Of a stretch of 64,000 nt of DNA, positions 8,214-16,657 are shown in pieces. This stretch comes from Sva-07 sp963710625 (GTDB lineage: Bacteria; Actinomycetota; Acidimicrobiia; Acidimicrobiales; Ilumatobacteraceae): positions 124,001 through 188,000 of the forward strand of contig CAVQBG010000009.1 of assembly GCA_963710625.1 (NCBI GenBank). Reading direction: 5' to 3'. Position numbers and translations under genes: made by a program. Numbering within the stretch: the stretch's first letter is position 1; every line of letters starts with the position of its first letter. Below the pieces are notes generated by a model that was not told the DNA's origin, searched no databases, and worked only from the letters and a program-made list of their open reading frames with translations.

Positions 8214-9041
8214 ATGCACTCGATGGAACCCGCGATGCGCCACCCGAACTCCGCCGACCTCTACGCCGCGCTCAACGTCGAGCCGGCCGATCATGCAGGC
8301 GGCCACCGGTACATCCACGTGATCGGCACATCGGTGTTCGTCGACACCGAACTCGCCGACGACACCTGGGAGCGCCACGTCGTCGGCATCGTCGAAGGCG
8401 ACGCATGGTGGGCCATCGACGTGCCAGCGGACGCCGAGGACCCGTCGTACGGGTCGGCGCTCGACCTCTACAGCTACTTCGGACGTGCAGCACAGAGCGA
8501 GTGGATGGCCGCCGGACGGGCGGTACAGATCGTCGAATGGGCTCGCACCCACCGGTTCTGTGGGCGCTGTGCGACCCCGACCGAACCGTCCGACGGCGAA
8601 CGAGGGATGCGCTGCCCGACGTGCGGTCTGGTCGCCTACCCCCGGCTCGCTCCGGCGATGATCGTGCTCGTGACCCGCGGCGAGCCCGGCCCCGACCAGG
8701 AAGCCCTGCTCGCCCGCGGTGTGAACTTCCCGATGCCGATGTACTCGTGCCTCGCCGGGTTCGTCGAGGCCGGCGAGGACCTGGAAGGCGCAGTGGTCCG
8801 TGAGGTCGCCGAAGAGGTGGGCATCAAGGTGGGCAACGTCGACTACCGCGCCAGCCAGCCCTGGCCGTTCCCGCACAGCCTGATGATCGGGTTCCGCGCC
8901 GAGTACCTGAGCGGCGACCTCGTCCTCGACGACACCGAGATCGCCGACGCGAACTGGTACCGGCGCGATGCACTGCCGACGATCCCGCCCGGGATCTCCG
9001 TCGCCCGCCGCCTGATCGACGAGTGGCTCCACGAAGCCTGA
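8214..9041 (+). CDS. nudC: NADH pyrophosphatase / RNA-decapping Nudix hydrolase NudC
   Basis: A 275-residue NudC-type enzyme that hydrolyses NAD(H) to NMN(H) and AMP and, in characterised homologues, removes NAD caps from RNA. It has a four-cysteine zinc ribbon (CGRC and CPTC), the Nudix box GFVEAGEDLEGAVVREVAEE, and the NudC-specific SQPWPFPHS segment that binds NAD. The N-terminal domain is of family length. Start at 8214 is chosen by frame and distance from the divergent gene; ATG at 8223 is also possible. Confidence 0.9.
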   Translation: MHSMEPAMRHPNSADLYAALNVEPADHAGGHRYIHVIGTSVFVDTELADDTWERHVVGIVEGDAWWAIDVPADAEDPSYGSALDLYSYFGRAAQSEWMAAGRAVQIVEWARTHRFCGRCATPTEPSDGERGMRCPTCGLVAYPRLAPAMIVLVTRGEPGPDQEALLARGVNFPMPMYSCLAGFVEAGEDLEGAVVREVAEEVGIKVGNVDYRASQPWPFPHSLMIGFRAEYLSGDLVLDDTEIADANWYRRDALPTIPPGISVARRLIDEWLHEA

Positions 9042-9058
9042 GCGCCAGATCCCCCCCG

Positions 9059-9160
9059 GCGATGAGCGAACTCCCCGGATGGCGGGACCTGGCTCATCGC
9101 GGGAGCTTCGTCACCGCGGCGATGAGCGAACTCCCCGGATGGCGCGGTCTGGCTCATCGC
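9059..9160. repeat. Two tandem GATGAGC...GCTCATC palindromic units
   Basis: Two units, 9059-9100 and 9119-9160, spaced by exactly 60 bases. Each is bounded by a perfect 9-bp inverted pair GCGATGAGC/GCTCATCGC, and their inner sequence (GAACTCCCCGGATGGC...) is nearly identical. Related units occur at 27878-27991 and 40391-40432. They sit between nudC and the thiolase gene, just after a gene end. Each can form a hairpin, so they may act as terminators or REP-like elements. Confidence 0.75.
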
Positions 9161-9203
9161 TCGGGCTGAATCGTCGGGCGTGCGAGGCTCTACAGTCGGC
9201 GGG

Positions 9204-10388
9204 ATGAGCAGCTCAGATGTCGTGATCGTCGATGCCGTCCGCACCCCGATCGGCAAGCGCAACGGTGGCCTGTCCACCCTCCACCCCGCCGAGACCCTCG
9301 CCCGCGTGCAGCGGGCGATCATCGACCGCAACGGCGTGGACCCCACCGAGGTCGGCCAGGTCGTCACCGGTTGCGTCAGCCAGGTCGGCGAGCAGGCGTT
9401 CAACATCGGCCGCACCGCATGGCTGTCGGCGGGTCTTCCGCTCAGCGTCGCCAACACCACCGTCGACACCCAGTGCGGTTCCAGCCAGCAGGCCACCAAC
9501 CTCGCGTCGTCGCTCGTCGGCTCCGGCGTGGTCGACATGGCCCTCGCATGCGGCGTCGAGGCGATGAGCCGGGTGCCGATCGGAGCCTCGGGCAACAAGG
9601 CGCTCGGCCTCGGCGTCCCGATCCCGCGGACCTACTTCGAGCAGTACGAGATGACCTCGCAGTTCGAAGGCGCCGAGCGCATCGCCGACAAATGGGGCGT
9701 CACGCGCGACGACACCGACGCATTCGGGTTCGCATCCCAGCAACGGGCGGCACGGGCGTGGGCCGAGGATCGCTTCTCCGGCCAGTACATCACCATCGAG
9801 GCGCCCGACCTCGACGAGGAGGGCAACCCCACCGGCACCACCCACACCGTCGCTCGCGACGAGGGCCTGCGCGAGACCACGCTGGAGAAGCTCGCCACGT
9901 TGAAGCCGGTCGCCCGCGAGAACGGCGTGCACACCGCCGGCAACTCGTCGCAGATCTCCGACGGGTCGGCTGCGGTCCTGCTGGCCACCGAGGCCAAGGC
10001 CGCCGACCTCGGCCTGACGGCCCGTGCCCGAGTGGTCGACACCTGCCTCGTGGGCACCGATCCCGTGCTGATGCTGACCGGCCCGATGGACGCCACGCAG
10101 CACCTGCTCAAGCGCACCGGGCTGTCGATCGACGACATCGACGTGTTCGAGATCAACGAGGCGTTCGCCTCGGTCGTGCTGGCCTGGGCGAAGGAGGTCG
10201 GCGCCGACCTCGACAAGACAAACCCAAACGGCGGGGCGATCGCCCTCGGCCACCCGCTCGGTGCGACCGGCGCGTTCCTGATGACCAAGGCGCTGTACGA
10301 GCTCGAGCGCACCGGCGGCCGCTACGCCCTCATCTCGATGTGCTGCGGCGGCGGCCTCGGCACGGGCACGATCATCGAACGGCTCTGA
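9204..10388 (+). CDS. Acetyl-CoA acetyltransferase / 3-ketoacyl-CoA thiolase (FadA-like)
   Basis: A 394-residue thiolase catalysing cleavage or condensation of 3-ketoacyl-CoA. The nucleophile is in DTQCGSSQQATNL, the second cysteine in CCGGGLGTG, and the histidines in NEAFA and GHPLGATGAF, so the active site is complete. The CGSSQQA form resembles FadA5-type thiolases linked to steroid side-chain and fatty acid breakdown. TACAGT 7 bases before the ATG suggests a leaderless mRNA and fixes the start at 9204. It is monocistronic. Confidence 0.92.
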   Translation: MSSSDVVIVDAVRTPIGKRNGGLSTLHPAETLARVQRAIIDRNGVDPTEVGQVVTGCVSQVGEQAFNIGRTAWLSAGLPLSVANTTVDTQCGSSQQATNLASSLVGSGVVDMALACGVEAMSRVPIGASGNKALGLGVPIPRTYFEQYEMTSQFEGAERIADKWGVTRDDTDAFGFASQQRAARAWAEDRFSGQYITIEAPDLDEEGNPTGTTHTVARDEGLRETTLEKLATLKPVARENGVHTAGNSSQISDGSAAVLLATEAKAADLGLTARARVVDTCLVGTDPVLMLTGPMDATQHLLKRTGLSIDDIDVFEINEAFASVVLAWAKEVGADLDKTNPNGGAIALGHPLGATGAFLMTKALYELERTGGRYALISMCCGGGLGTGTIIERL

Positions 10389-10498
10389 CACCCGGCCAAC
10401 ACCGTTCATGTGCGGTTTTCGGTGGGACGCCCCACCCGAAACCTCACGCAAACGTTCTGGGGGGACGGCGCGACGCGTGAGGGCGGTAGAACCTTCAC

Positions 10499-11002
10499 GT
10501 GCGCTTCGCTGCGACGGTGATCGGTGCCTGTGTCTTCGGCATCGCCGGCTGCACCGGTGGCACCGCTCCAGCCGGTGACGGTCTCGCGACCGTCACCGAG
10601 GTGGTCGACGGTGACACGATCGACGTCGCGTTCGGCGACACCCTCGAACGCATCCGGTTGATCGGCATCGACACCCCGGAGACGAAGAAGCCGAACTCGC
10701 CCGTCGAGTGCTACGGGCCCGAGGCGAGCGCGTTCACCGAGTCCCTCCTCCCGCCGGGCACACGGGTACGGGTCGACCGCGACGTGGTCGGACGCGACGA
10801 CTACGGACGCCTGCTCGGCTACGTCTACCTGCTCGACCCCGACGGCACCGCGGCGCTGTTCGTCAACGACGAGATCATCCGCCAGGGGTACGCCACTCCG
10901 CTCACGATCGCACCCAACAGCACGTTCGCCCGAGACTTCGCCGAGGCCGCAAGAGCGGCGGAGGCCGCCGACCTCGGGCTGTGGGCGGCCTGCTCGCCGT
11001 GA
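10499..11002 (+). CDS. Secreted lipoprotein thermonuclease (SNase-like)
   Basis: A 167-residue protein with a lipoprotein signal peptide (hydrophobic run then FGIAGC, Cys at about residue 18) and a staphylococcal-nuclease domain. Catalytic residues match: Asp in VDGDTI, Arg in ERIRLIGIDTPE, Glu in DTPETK and Arg in DDYGRLLGYVY. It should hydrolyse DNA or RNA in a Ca2+-dependent way at the outer face of the membrane. It begins with GTG; a TAGAAC box just upstream is a weak -10. Confidence 0.87.
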   Translation: MRFAATVIGACVFGIAGCTGGTAPAGDGLATVTEVVDGDTIDVAFGDTLERIRLIGIDTPETKKPNSPVECYGPEASAFTESLLPPGTRVRVDRDVVGRDDYGRLLGYVYLLDPDGTAALFVNDEIIRQGYATPLTIAPNSTFARDFAEAARAAEAADLGLWAACSP

Positions 11003-11032
11003 GCTCCGGCTCCGTCCGGTAGCGTCGCCGCG

Positions 11033-11875
11033 GTGACCGCCGAGACCCCACTCGCCGAACGCCTCGGGCATCGCCCCGACGAGCGTCTCGTGATCCTCTC
11101 GTGCGACGACCTCGGATCGTGTCACGCCGCCAACGTCGGTGTGTTCGCCGCCCTGCACGACGGCGCGGCCACGTGCGCGTCGATCATGGTCCCGGCGCCG
11201 TGGGCGTCCTACGCCGCACGCATGGCGATGCCGAGCGACGACATCGGTGTCCACCTCACCCTCAACGCCGAGCACGAGTGCTACCGATGGGGCCCGATCA
11301 CCCACGCCCCGTCGCTGCAGTCGGGCGAGGGCGGCTTCCCCCGCACCCTGGAGGATCTCTGGGAGCACGCCGACCACGACGAGGTGTTGCGCGAACTGCG
11401 CGCCCAGATCGAGCGGGCGATCGCCTGGGGCCTGGACATCACCCACCTCGCCCCGCACCTCACGGCGATCACGCTGCGACCCGAGTTCTTCGACGTCTAC
11501 CTCGAACTCGCCGTCGAGTTCGCGCTGCCGATCCGCCTCCCCTCGACGATCACCGCCGAGCAGGCCGGGTTTCCGTTCCGTCGCCTCGCTGCAGAAGAGG
11601 GCGTGGTGTTCCCCGACCACTTCGACCACGACTGGCGCGCGGGCAGCGCCGAGCGCGTCTTCGCGGCAATCGACGACCTCCGGCCGGGCGTCACCGAGAT
11701 CCACGTCCAGCCCGCGATCGACACGCCGGAGGTGCGGGCGCTGGGCGACTACACCCAGGGTTGGATCGACGACCTCGCCCTGGTGACCGGCGACGAACTA
11801 CGCGGGCGCCTCGACACGAGCGGAGCCACGCTGATCGGCTACCGCGAACTGCGCGACGCGATGCGCGCCGGCTGA
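11033..11875 (+). CDS. ChbG/YdjC-like carbohydrate deacetylase
   Basis: A 280-residue member of the YdjC/ChbG family, which removes acetyl groups from chito-oligosaccharides or related amides. The metal-site motifs are SCDDLGSCHAAN (Asp pair), GVHLTLN and THLAPHLTA, with IHVQPA towards the C-terminus. GTG start, with TAGCGT 7 bases upstream pointing to leaderless initiation. The substrate is not evident, and neighbours give no sugar pathway. Confidence 0.8.
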   Translation: MTAETPLAERLGHRPDERLVILSCDDLGSCHAANVGVFAALHDGAATCASIMVPAPWASYAARMAMPSDDIGVHLTLNAEHECYRWGPITHAPSLQSGEGGFPRTLEDLWEHADHDEVLRELRAQIERAIAWGLDITHLAPHLTAITLRPEFFDVYLELAVEFALPIRLPSTITAEQAGFPFRRLAAEEGVVFPDHFDHDWRAGSAERVFAAIDDLRPGVTEIHVQPAIDTPEVRALGDYTQGWIDDLALVTGDELRGRLDTSGATLIGYRELRDAMRAG

Positions 11876-11889
11876 CCCGGCACGGTGAC

Positions 11890-12126
11890 TCAGGGCTGAG
11901 CGACGAGGGCGGCGATGGCGGTGGACGCCGCGCCGGACTTCAGCTCGTGGAGGACCGTGCCGGTGTGACCCGATGCCTTGAGGACCCCGCGCATGTACGC
12001 AACGGTCGGATCGAAGCCGTCGGCGGCGGCGTCGACCAGCGGCACGGTGATCACGACATCGGCATCGTCGGGACCGTCGACGCGCTCGTCCTTCTTCGCC
12101 ACGACCACGCGGTACTGCACGCTCAC
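11890..12126 (-). CDS. Small conserved-looking hypothetical protein coupled to mca
   Basis: A 78-residue soluble protein (starts MSVQYRVVVAKKDERV) with no motif I recognise. It has an alternating beta then alpha pattern: YRVVVAKK, DVVITVPL, then a helix with FDPTVAYMRGVL. Its ATG overlaps the stop of mca (ATGA), so it is translated with it and may serve mycothiol-related metabolism by guilt of association only. A real gene is supported by the coupling and by codon use. Confidence 0.6.
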   Translation of the reverse strand: MSVQYRVVVAKKDERVDGPDDADVVITVPLVDAAADGFDPTVAYMRGVLKASGHTGTVLHELKSGAASTAIAALVAQP

Positions 12127-13031
12127 TGGGCCACCCGCTCACGGACACCGGCGAACAGGTCGCGTTCGCCGTCGTCGGCCGGGATCGACCCGACGAGCGA
12201 CCGGGCGAGGATCCAGTCCTCCCACGGATAGGCCTCGGTCATCTGGTCGTCGTCGGCCCCGAACCACCACAGCGCATTCGGATCGATCTGCGTGGCGTGG
12301 GCTCGCAGCGCCCCGGTCCGGGCGTACATGTACCCGGTGATGTCGATGCGGGTCGTGATCCGGTGATCCTGGCCGGGTCGATCGAGCCACTCCTGTTCGA
12401 ACGGCGACTCGCCCTTCAATCGCAGCATCATCTCGTGGATCGCCAGGATGCGGGCCTTGGACCACACCGAGTAGTAGAGCTTCGACGGAGCGAACGGGTC
12501 GCCGAGTTCGGGATACCAGTCGGGGTCGCCCGCACGCTCGAACGCGAGCACCGAGATGTCGTGGACGCGCAGGTGGTCGGGATGGGGGTAACCGGCCTGG
12601 TCGTCGCCGTAGGTGATGATCACCTGGGGTCGCTCCCGCCGGATCAGCCCCACGAGACGGCCGGTCGCTTCGTCGATATCGGCCTGGTGGAAGCAGTCGG
12701 GGTGGTTGTTCGGATCGGTGTCGGCCATGCCGGAGTCGCGGTACCCGAGCATCTCCACCACGTCGAACCCGATGATCTCGGCGGACGCCGCGAGTTCGGA
12801 GGCTCGCATCGAGACGACGAGTTCACGCTCCTGCTCGGGTGTGAGCCCGTGGAACGGCTGGCCCTCCTCGCGCAGCGACGGGTTCTGGAGATCGCCCTCC
12901 TCACCGCCGGTACAGCACACGAGCACGGTGTGGACGCCCTCGTCGTGATAGCGCGCGAGCGTCGGGGCGCCCTTGGACGCCTCGTCGTCGGGATGGGCGT
13001 GAACGGTCATCAACGTCAGGCGCTCGGTCAC
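12123..13031 (-). CDS. mca: Mycothiol S-conjugate amidase
   Basis: A 302-residue LmbE/PIG-L metalloenzyme that cleaves mycothiol S-conjugates to a mercapturic acid and GlcN-inositol, a detoxification step. The zinc motif AHPDDE lies near residue 12 and HPDH near residue 147. Family-typical stretches include CCTGGEEGDL, DVVEMLGYRDSGM and KLYYSVWSKAR, which favour Mca over MshB. The GTG at 13031 has TAGCCT 7 bases upstream (leaderless); the longer frame is not used. The next gene overlaps its stop by 4 bases. Confidence 0.92.
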   Translation of the reverse strand: MTERLTLMTVHAHPDDEASKGAPTLARYHDEGVHTVLVCCTGGEEGDLQNPSLREEGQPFHGLTPEQERELVVSMRASELAASAEIIGFDVVEMLGYRDSGMADTDPNNHPDCFHQADIDEATGRLVGLIRRERPQVIITYGDDQAGYPHPDHLRVHDISVLAFERAGDPDWYPELGDPFAPSKLYYSVWSKARILAIHEMMLRLKGESPFEQEWLDRPGQDHRITTRIDITGYMYARTGALRAHATQIDPNALWWFGADDDQMTEAYPWEDWILARSLVGSIPADDGERDLFAGVRERVAQ

Positions 13032-13110
13032 CCGGGGAAGGCTACCGGCGCCGGACACGTCGATCCCGGTGATGCCGGGGACCACGCCACGACCCTCTAC
13101 GCTCCGCCGG

Positions 13111-13806
13111 GTGATCGGCACGACCGCGCTCCGAACGGCGACCCTCGGCGTCGCGACGGCCCTGCTCGCCCTCGGCGCGGCAGCGTGCGACACCGGCGAC
13201 GGCAAACAACTCCAGCCGTACGATCCCGCCGACTACCCGGCCCCGGTCGACACGAGCGACGTGAGCACCAGCTTCGAGATCGACGTCGGCCAGTTCCCCC
13301 CGTCCGCGCCCGGACCCGAACTGGCCGCATCCCTCCCTCCGATCGAGGCCGTCGAAGCGTTCACGATCACCGCGCCGTGGGCCGACGGCCAGCCGATCGA
13401 CGCTCGCCACACCTGCGACGGGCTCGACGTGGCGCCGGCGGTGAGCTGGGGTGCAGTCCCGCCCGAAACGGTCGAGATCGCGCTCGCGCTCGTCGACGAT
13501 TCCGCAGTCAGCAACGGTCGGCCGTTCGTCCACTGGGTGATCGCCGGGCTCGACCCCGCCGAGATCGCACTCGTCGAAGGCGACGTCCCGCCCGATGCGA
13601 TCCAGGCGTTGAACTACTTCGGCAACGTCGGCTACGACGGCCCATGTCCGCCGCCCGGTGACGACGCCCATCAGTACCGCCTCAGCGCGTACGCGCTCAA
13701 CACCGCGCTCGGAAGTGCCGATGGAACACGTGCAAACGAACTCCTGGACTCCATCGCCGCAGTCACCATCGGATCGACCGATCTGATCACGACCTACCAG
13801 CGCTGA
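13111..13806 (+). CDS. YbhB/YbcL-type (PEBP family) lipoprotein
   Basis: A 231-residue lipoprotein: signal peptide ending LALGAAAC, a short linker, then a phosphatidylethanolamine-binding-like domain with FTITAPWADG, RHTCDGLDVAP, FVHWVIAGLDP and GYDGPCPPPGDDAHQYR. PEBP domains bind anions or lipids; bacterial members have no firm role. The GTG at 13111 is chosen because TACGCT sits 7 bases before it, matching the leaderless pattern; an ATG at 13069 is an alternative. Divergent from mca. Confidence 0.85.
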   Translation: MIGTTALRTATLGVATALLALGAAACDTGDGKQLQPYDPADYPAPVDTSDVSTSFEIDVGQFPPSAPGPELAASLPPIEAVEAFTITAPWADGQPIDARHTCDGLDVAPAVSWGAVPPETVEIALALVDDSAVSNGRPFVHWVIAGLDPAEIALVEGDVPPDAIQALNYFGNVGYDGPCPPPGDDAHQYRLSAYALNTALGSADGTRANELLDSIAAVTIGSTDLITTYQR

Positions 13807-13867
13807 CCCGGGGGTCGAACCGACCGGACGCAACCAGACCCGGTCGCAACCAGACGAGGAGAGCGCC

Positions 13868-15610
13868 GTGCACGACGGCGACGACGACAACGAGACCGAG
13901 AGCCAGGGGATGGACGCGTTCGCGCTCCCCCTCGCGGCGCGCGAACTCCTCGACGCCGATCGAACTGCGGTCGTGATCATGACGCTCGGCGGTGCGGTCC
14001 AGGCGGCCAACGAATCGGCACTCGAGATGCTCGGCGCCCCCTCGATCGAGTCCCTCACCGTCGGCACGGCGAGCCATGCGATGCTCCGCTCGGTCCTCGA
14101 CCACGCTCCTCGCCACCTCGTGAACGGCTCGACCGATGGCACCTGGCAGGGCGACGTCGATCGCATCGACCCCGCCGGCGACCAACTCGTCTTGCGCGCC
14201 ACCGTGGCGGTCCGCCGCGACGGCCGAGTCCCCACCGGCGGCTTCATCGGACTCACCGCCCACGACGTCACCTCCGCTCGGGCCAACCTGGCCGCCCTGC
14301 GCCACCGGGCGACACACGATCCGTTGACCGGCCTGCCCAATCGGCGCCAGATCCTGACGACGCTGTCGCACGCGTTGGCCGATCAACGCGGGCGCCCGGG
14401 TCACGTGGCTGCGATCTTCGTCGACCTCGACCGGCTCAAGCACGTCAACGACGTACTCGGGCACCAGGTCGGCGACCGGCTGCTCGTGTCGGTCGCGCAA
14501 CGGCTCGCCGACACGGTGCGACCACAGGACCGCGTGGCACGCATCGGTGGCGACGAGTTCCTCGTGGTGTGCACCGACATCGTCGACGCCGAGGACGCAC
14601 TCGACCTCGCCGAGCGGGTCCGACGAGCACTCACGGGCCGCCTCCGCCTGCGACAGCTCGACCTCCGGTTCTCGGTGAGCATCGGGATAGCGCTCTCCGA
14701 CAACGTGGTGCCGCGCGCCGACGGCCCGATGCCGGCGTCGACGCTGATCAGCAACGCCGACACCGCCATGTACGAAGCGAAGAACGCAGGGCGCAGCCGA
14801 TCCGTGGTGTTCACCGCCCAGATGCATTCCGCAGCGCGCGAACGAACGGAACTGGCGGCCGAACTGGCGCGGGCGATCACCGACAAATGCCTCAGCATCG
14901 AGTACCAACCGGTGTTCTCCGCCGTCACTCGCCAGACCGTGGGTGCCGAGGCGCTCGTGCGCTGGCAGCATCCCGTTCGGGGCCGGATCGAGCCGATCGA
15001 GTTCGTGTCGATCGCCGAGGAGGCCGGCTCGATCGGCGAGCTGGGAGAGTTCGTGCTCGAGCAGGCGATGGTCGAGACGCGCCTGTGGCTCGAACAGGGA
15101 CGGGTCGGCCACGGTTTCGCCGCGCACGTGAACGTCTCGCCGGTGCAGCTGGCGAGCGCGTCGTTCGTCAACCTGGTGATGTCGATGTTGCGGGTGCACG
15201 GACTCGAGCCGCACCAACTGGTGCTCGAAGCACGCGAGACAGCGCTCCTCGGCCGCAACGTCGACGTCCAGCGATCCGTCCGCGCGCTGCGACGACTGGG
15301 TGTGCGCATCGCGATCGACAACTTCGGCACGGGCGCCAACGCGTTGTCGGTCCTCACCGACGTGGGCGCCGACATCGTCAAGCTCGATGGCGCGTTCGGC
15401 CTCCCGACCGGATCGACCGACGCCGACACGCGTCTCGTGCGCGCGGTGGTGCTGCTCGCACACGCACTCGACATGCGTGTCGTGGCCGAACGGGTGAGCA
15501 CGGTCGAACAGCTGCTGCGCCTGCGAGCGGCAGGCTGCGACGAGGTCCAGGGCAACCTGCTCGCACCCGCCTCTGCCGCCGGGCACCTGGTCACCTCGTC
15601 CCCGTTCTGA
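13868..15610 (+). CDS. GGDEF-EAL cyclic-di-GMP protein with PAS-like sensor, EAL domain degenerate
   Basis: A 580-residue cytoplasmic protein. Residues about 20-140 look like a PAS domain, followed by a diguanylate cyclase domain with DPLTGLPNRR and an intact active site RIGGDEF, then an EAL phosphodiesterase domain. The EAL signature GAEALVRWQHP is present, but IDDFGTG is IDNFGTG (N485), AEGVET is AERVST, and LEITES is LEARET. Loss of the second Asp and of the Glu in the ET pair suggests the EAL part is inactive and may only bind c-di-GMP. A strong ribosome site (GAGGAG) precedes the GTG. Confidence 0.9.
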   Translation: MHDGDDDNETESQGMDAFALPLAARELLDADRTAVVIMTLGGAVQAANESALEMLGAPSIESLTVGTASHAMLRSVLDHAPRHLVNGSTDGTWQGDVDRIDPAGDQLVLRATVAVRRDGRVPTGGFIGLTAHDVTSARANLAALRHRATHDPLTGLPNRRQILTTLSHALADQRGRPGHVAAIFVDLDRLKHVNDVLGHQVGDRLLVSVAQRLADTVRPQDRVARIGGDEFLVVCTDIVDAEDALDLAERVRRALTGRLRLRQLDLRFSVSIGIALSDNVVPRADGPMPASTLISNADTAMYEAKNAGRSRSVVFTAQMHSAARERTELAAELARAITDKCLSIEYQPVFSAVTRQTVGAEALVRWQHPVRGRIEPIEFVSIAEEAGSIGELGEFVLEQAMVETRLWLEQGRVGHGFAAHVNVSPVQLASASFVNLVMSMLRVHGLEPHQLVLEARETALLGRNVDVQRSVRALRRLGVRIAIDNFGTGANALSVLTDVGADIVKLDGAFGLPTGSTDADTRLVRAVVLLAHALDMRVVAERVSTVEQLLRLRAAGCDEVQGNLLAPASAAGHLVTSSPF

Positions 15611-15678
15611 TTTCGCGGGGTCGGACCACGCCGGGAGGGCAGGGCGTTCCGACTGTCCGGGGTCGATACCCTGAGATC

Positions 15679-16647
15679 GTGCCGTTGCCGCCGCCGCCCC
15701 CACCCGGCTCCTCGGGCGCCACCGGCGCCGGATCTGCAGCGGGCCCGACCGGTCCACTGCCCACCCCGCCGTCATCGACCACCACCTGCTACCGCCACCC
15801 CGACCGCCCGGCCGGTCGACGCTGCACGCGATGCGGCACTCCGGCCTGCGAGTCGTGTCTCGTGCAGGCCACGGTCGGCAGCCACTGCCTGTCGTGTGCG
15901 AAGGCATCGCGCCCCGACGTCAAGACGCGCGCCCGATTCTGGTCGGCACGCCAGCCGCTGCTCGTGACGATGTCGCTGATCGCGATGAACGTCGTGATCT
16001 TCGTCGCCGTCCTGCTGTTCACCCGCGATCCCGGCGCGCTCACGGGCAGCGTCACCGACGCTCACCTGCAGTTCGGGCTCAGCCGCGACGTGCTGGCCCA
16101 ACGGATCATCTGGCAGAGCGCCGACGGCGTGCTCATCACCGAACCCGACGGCTGGTACCGGCTGGTCACGTCGGGGTTCATGCACTTCGGTCTGCTCCAC
16201 ATCGCGTTCAACATGTACTTCCTCTATGCCCTCGGGCGGATGCTCGAGCCCGCGCTCGGCCGCATCGAGTACCTGCTCCTCTACCTGGCGTCGCTGCTCG
16301 GCGGCTCGCTCGGTGTGGTCGCGATGGGTGGCGTGGGCATCACCGCCGGTGCGTCCGGTGCGGTGTTCGGCCTGCTCGCCGCCGCCACGATCGGGCTGTG
16401 GCGGCGCGGTGTCAACCCGTTCTCGACCGGCATCGGCGCCACGCTGATCCTCAACCTGTTCATCACGTTCGCGATCCCGGGGATCTCGATCGGCGGTCAC
16501 GTCGGTGGCATCATCGCCGGCTCGATCTGCGGGCTGGTGATGTTGGCACCGCCGTACAAGGCGTTTCCTCGTTGGGCGAGCTTCGCCACCCCGATCGCCG
16601 TCGGCGCGATCAGCGTGATCGGCTCGATAGCGATCGTGGCCGGATGA
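15679..16647 (+). CDS. Rhomboid family intramembrane serine protease with N-terminal zinc-finger
   Basis: A 322-residue protein. The first 35 residues are proline-rich, then comes a B-box-like cysteine/histidine cluster (CYRHPDRPAGRRCTRCGTPA plus CESC and CLSC), then six or more membrane helices. The rhomboid catalytic Ser is in GASGAVFGLL and the His in GGHVGGIIAG; the LLHIAFNMYFLYALG helix is also typical. It cleaves membrane proteins within the bilayer. GTG start with TACCCT 6 bases upstream. First gene of a four-gene run with short gaps. Confidence 0.92.
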   Translation: MPLPPPPPPGSSGATGAGSAAGPTGPLPTPPSSTTTCYRHPDRPAGRRCTRCGTPACESCLVQATVGSHCLSCAKASRPDVKTRARFWSARQPLLVTMSLIAMNVVIFVAVLLFTRDPGALTGSVTDAHLQFGLSRDVLAQRIIWQSADGVLITEPDGWYRLVTSGFMHFGLLHIAFNMYFLYALGRMLEPALGRIEYLLLYLASLLGGSLGVVAMGGVGITAGASGAVFGLLAAATIGLWRRGVNPFSTGIGATLILNLFITFAIPGISIGGHVGGIIAGSICGLVMLAPPYKAFPRWASFATPIAVGAISVIGSIAIVAG

Positions 16648-16657
16648 CGGGATCGTC

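Noticed and set aside
8045..8322. Plus-strand frames overlapping the nitrobindin/nudC gap
   Set aside because: No ribosome site or domain, and they run antisense through the nitrobindin gene.
9061..9160. Micro-frames starting ATGAGC in the palindromic repeats (MSE...AHR peptides)
   Set aside because: The ATGAGC occurs on both strands because the arms are palindromic; conservation follows the hairpin arms, not codons.
13787..15907. 706-residue minus-strand frame over the GGDEF/EAL gene
   Set aside because: Antisense shadow; the plus strand encodes clear catalytic domains.
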